From positions 1-5,643 of the forward strand of contig JAGVYO010000041.1 of assembly GCA_018303225.1 (NCBI GenBank): 5,643 nt of DNA, in the 5' to 3' direction. Below the pieces are notes generated by a model that worked only from the letters and a program-made list of their open reading frames with translations, did no database searches and was not told the DNA's origin. A program made the position numbers and the translations under genes. Shown here piece after piece: positions 4,496 through 5,643 of the stretch. This DNA is from Candidatus Woesearchaeota archaeon. Its GTDB lineage: Archaea > Nanobdellota > Nanobdellia > Woesearchaeales > JAGVYO01. Within the stretch, counting starts at the first letter, position 1; each line of letters starts with the position of its first letter.

Positions 4496-4570
4496 CCTGC
4501 AGGAGGTTTTTCCCGAAAGGCCCTGTTCCGGGCTCGGGATCATTCAGTATCCATAGGTTTTCCTGCAAGG
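4496..4570 (-). promoter_or_regulatory. Structured 5' leader of the micro-ORF operon
   Basis: On the minus strand the transcript should start near 4571. CCTTGCAGG (4562-4570) can pair with CCTGCAGG (4496-4503), giving 8 pairs with one bulge. Inside is a GC-rich hairpin, CCCGA-GCCC (loop GGAACA) GGGC-CTT-TCGGG (4512-4538). About 25 bases then lead to the SD and ATG 4470. The closed two-level fold immediately before an operon suggests a cis-regulatory RNA, but no known riboswitch class is recognised. Confidence 0.45.
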
Positions 4571-4591
4571 CCAAAACAATAGTTAATCGCT

Positions 4592-4602
4592 AAATATATA
4601 TA
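4592..4602 (-). promoter_or_regulatory. TATA box for the minus-strand micro-ORF operon
   Basis: The minus strand reads TATATATATTT, within AAGTATATATATTTAGC. A start about 26 bases downstream falls near 4571, matching the first base pair of the leader fold. Confidence 0.5.
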
Positions 4603-4653
4603 CTTAAGCCATATGCGATATATTACATATATGTTTGTGAAAAAGCATATACA

Positions 4654-4675
4654 TTTTTATAAATTTTTTATAAAT
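4654..4675 (+). repeat. Two tandem 11-bp repeats (TTTTTATAAAT) before the AbrB-PhoU gene
   Basis: TTTTTATAAAT occurs at 4654-4664 and again at 4665-4675, directly abutting. The 11-bp period would place both units on the same face of the helix. They lie just upstream of the SD, and either the repeats or the earlier GCATATAC (4645-4652) could be the TATA element. They are also placed where the encoded AbrB-type protein might bind its own promoter (inference). Confidence 0.4.
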
Positions 4676-4680
4676 TATAA

Positions 4681-4687
4681 GGGGTGG
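4681..4687 (+). promoter_or_regulatory. Shine-Dalgarno GGGGTGG for the AbrB-PhoU gene
   Basis: GGGGTGG contains the GGTG core, is five bases before ATG 4693, and fixes that start. The same purine string precedes the 33-aa ORF on the other strand (start 4078). Confidence 0.7.
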
Positions 4688-4692
4688 GTACT

Positions 4693-5643
4693 ATGGAGTT
4701 CAGGAAACTGATCGGGTTCGGACGGAATTCTTATGTGGTCTCAATGCCCAAGTCCTGGGTCAACAAGAATAACCTGAAAAAAGGCGATATGATCTCTGTC
4801 TCCGAAGGCGATGAAGAAATCGTATTGGTTCCCAACAGCTTCCAGAACCGGCCTGGCGAGGCAAGGGAATCCATCATTGAAACAACGAATAAGGATCTTG
4901 ATATGATCAAGGCCGAGATCATCTCTTCCTATCTGAATAACTACGATTCCATCCGGGTCAATCTGGAGGGCCTGCAGCACGATGTGATGGAGATCAAGAG
5001 CATCGTGATGAACCTGGCGGGCCTGGAGATCATGGAGCAGACCTCCAGGAGCATCGTGGCCAAGGATATTGTGAATCTGGAGGAGATCAACCTCATCAAG
5101 ATCATCCGCCGCATTGACGTGATTGTCCGCGGCATGATATCCGACACCATGAGCTGCCTGAACAAGGCATGCCCGGTGTATTCCATTGTCCAGCGGGATG
5201 CGGACATCAACCGGCTGTACTATCTGGGCTACCGGGCCATCAAGCGGGCGCTGAAGAATCCGCGGGTGGCAAAACTGTTCAAGCTGACGCCGTGGCAGCT
5301 GTATTCCTGCAAGATGGTCATGCTGCGCCTGGAAAAGATCGCCGACCGGCAGAAGCGGATCGCGCGGTACCTGCAGGAGAGCGACATGGATGCGCAGACC
5401 ACCAAGGAATTGACGGCCCTTTACGGGAAGATGAACGAAGCGTTCCTGGAAGCGATGAAGGCCTTTTATAACAATGACAAAGCGACCGGCCTCCGGATGG
5501 ACATGAGCAACAAAGAACGGACCCGTATGTGCGACGAATTCCTGAAAAACACGATTGCCCGGAGCATAAAGAAAAAGCACAGCATCGAGCATTATGTGGC
5601 GCTGGCAAAGATAGCAGAGAACCTGAAGGCCATGTCCACCTCG
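4693..5643 (+). CDS. AbrB-PhoU type phosphate uptake regulator, N-terminal 317 residues
   Basis: This is an archaeal PhoU-like protein with an AbrB/SpoVT swapped-hairpin DNA-binding domain at residues 1-48, pattern KLIGFGRNSYVVSMPKSWV then LKKGDMISV. After a linker comes an all-helical PhoU region from about residue 100. It contains AGLEIMEQTSRSIVAKDI (109-126), typical of archaeal PhoU proteins, and the helix EINLIKIIRRID. A second bundle follows from about 215 (ARYLQESDMDAQ..). Bacterial PhoU links the Pst phosphate transporter to its sensor kinase. The archaeal AbrB fusions are thought to be DNA-binding regulators, often of phosphate genes. No transporter gene is visible here, so the target is unknown. 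The frame is still open at base 5643, with codons GC-rich like gyrB. It is divergent from the micro-ORF operon and shares its control region. Confidence 0.85.
   Translation, partial: MEFRKLIGFGRNSYVVSMPKSWVNKNNLKKGDMISVSEGDEEIVLVPNSFQNRPGEARESIIETTNKDLDMIKAEIISSYLNNYDSIRVNLEGLQHDVMEIKSIVMNLAGLEIMEQTSRSIVAKDIVNLEEINLIKIIRRIDVIVRGMISDTMSCLNKACPVYSIVQRDADINRLYYLGYRAIKRALKNPRVAKLFKLTPWQLYSCKMVMLRLEKIADRQKRIARYLQESDMDAQTTKELTALYGKMNEAFLEAMKAFYNNDKATGLRMDMSNKERTRMCDEFLKNTIARSIKKKHSIEHYVALAKIAENLKAMSTS

Noticed and set aside
4298..4582. 94-codon plus-strand ORF
   Set aside because: It is the complement of the micro-gene operon and its leader, with a Ser/Pro-rich shadow composition and no initiation signal.
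4741..5592. 283-codon minus-strand ORF opposite the AbrB-PhoU gene
   Set aside because: It is antisense to a clear AbrB-PhoU protein, is rich in His, Leu and Val in the pattern of a reverse shadow, and has no promoter or SD.

Overview
The window reads as archaeal, probably from a small-genome (DPANN-like) lineage, though the phylum is inference. The signs are TATA boxes about 25-30 bases upstream of several starts, mRNAs that look leaderless at those starts, GGTG-type ribosome binding sites at others, and an AbrB-PhoU type regulator. Most host genes use GC-richer codons. The intergenic regions and the intein are visibly AT-rich.

Bases 1-2523 (minus strand): the 5' part of gyrB (DNA gyrase subunit B). 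It carries the ATPase and transducer domains and the start of the TOPRIM domain. A large intein is inserted directly after the TOPRIM motif EGDSAGG and runs off the left edge of the window. Its splicing half closely resembles the cyanobacterial (Synechocystis) GyrB intein as I recall it, and it carries an HNH homing-endonuclease insert with Trp/Lys-rich helical repeats. Near 1835-1842 the gyrB frame is broken, and about 22 conserved residues are missing at the same place. This is either an out-of-frame deletion or an assembly error.

Bases 2524-2907: no convincing gene. The stretch holds the gyrB TATA box, a 37-bp dyad just upstream of it, and two adjacent long hairpins (65 and 70 nt) that look like a palindromic repeat element or a structured RNA.

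Bases 2908-3268: a small basic protein gene on the minus strand, split by a -1 frame change at an A8 slippery run. A nearly symmetric divergent promoter separates it from the next gene.

Bases 3269-3915 (plus strand): a 38-aa zinc-ribbon protein, then a HicB-HicA toxin-antitoxin pair. The zinc-ribbon gene and hicB each appear to have their own TATA box and a leaderless start. hicA has no in-frame ATG near its expected start, and a long hairpin covers its 5' end.

Bases 3940-4470 (minus strand): a compact operon of four or five very small genes (26, 49, 46, 33 and possibly 11 aa). Most are preceded by purine-rich Shine-Dalgarno sequences, and one encodes a zinc ribbon. A roughly 75-nt structured leader precedes the operon. 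Bases 4471-4692 are an AT-rich divergent control region.

Bases 4693-5643 (plus strand): the first 317 codons of an AbrB-PhoU type regulator, open at the right edge. hicA (ending at 3915) and the micro-ORF operon (last possible stop at 3940) converge, with only 24 bases between them.
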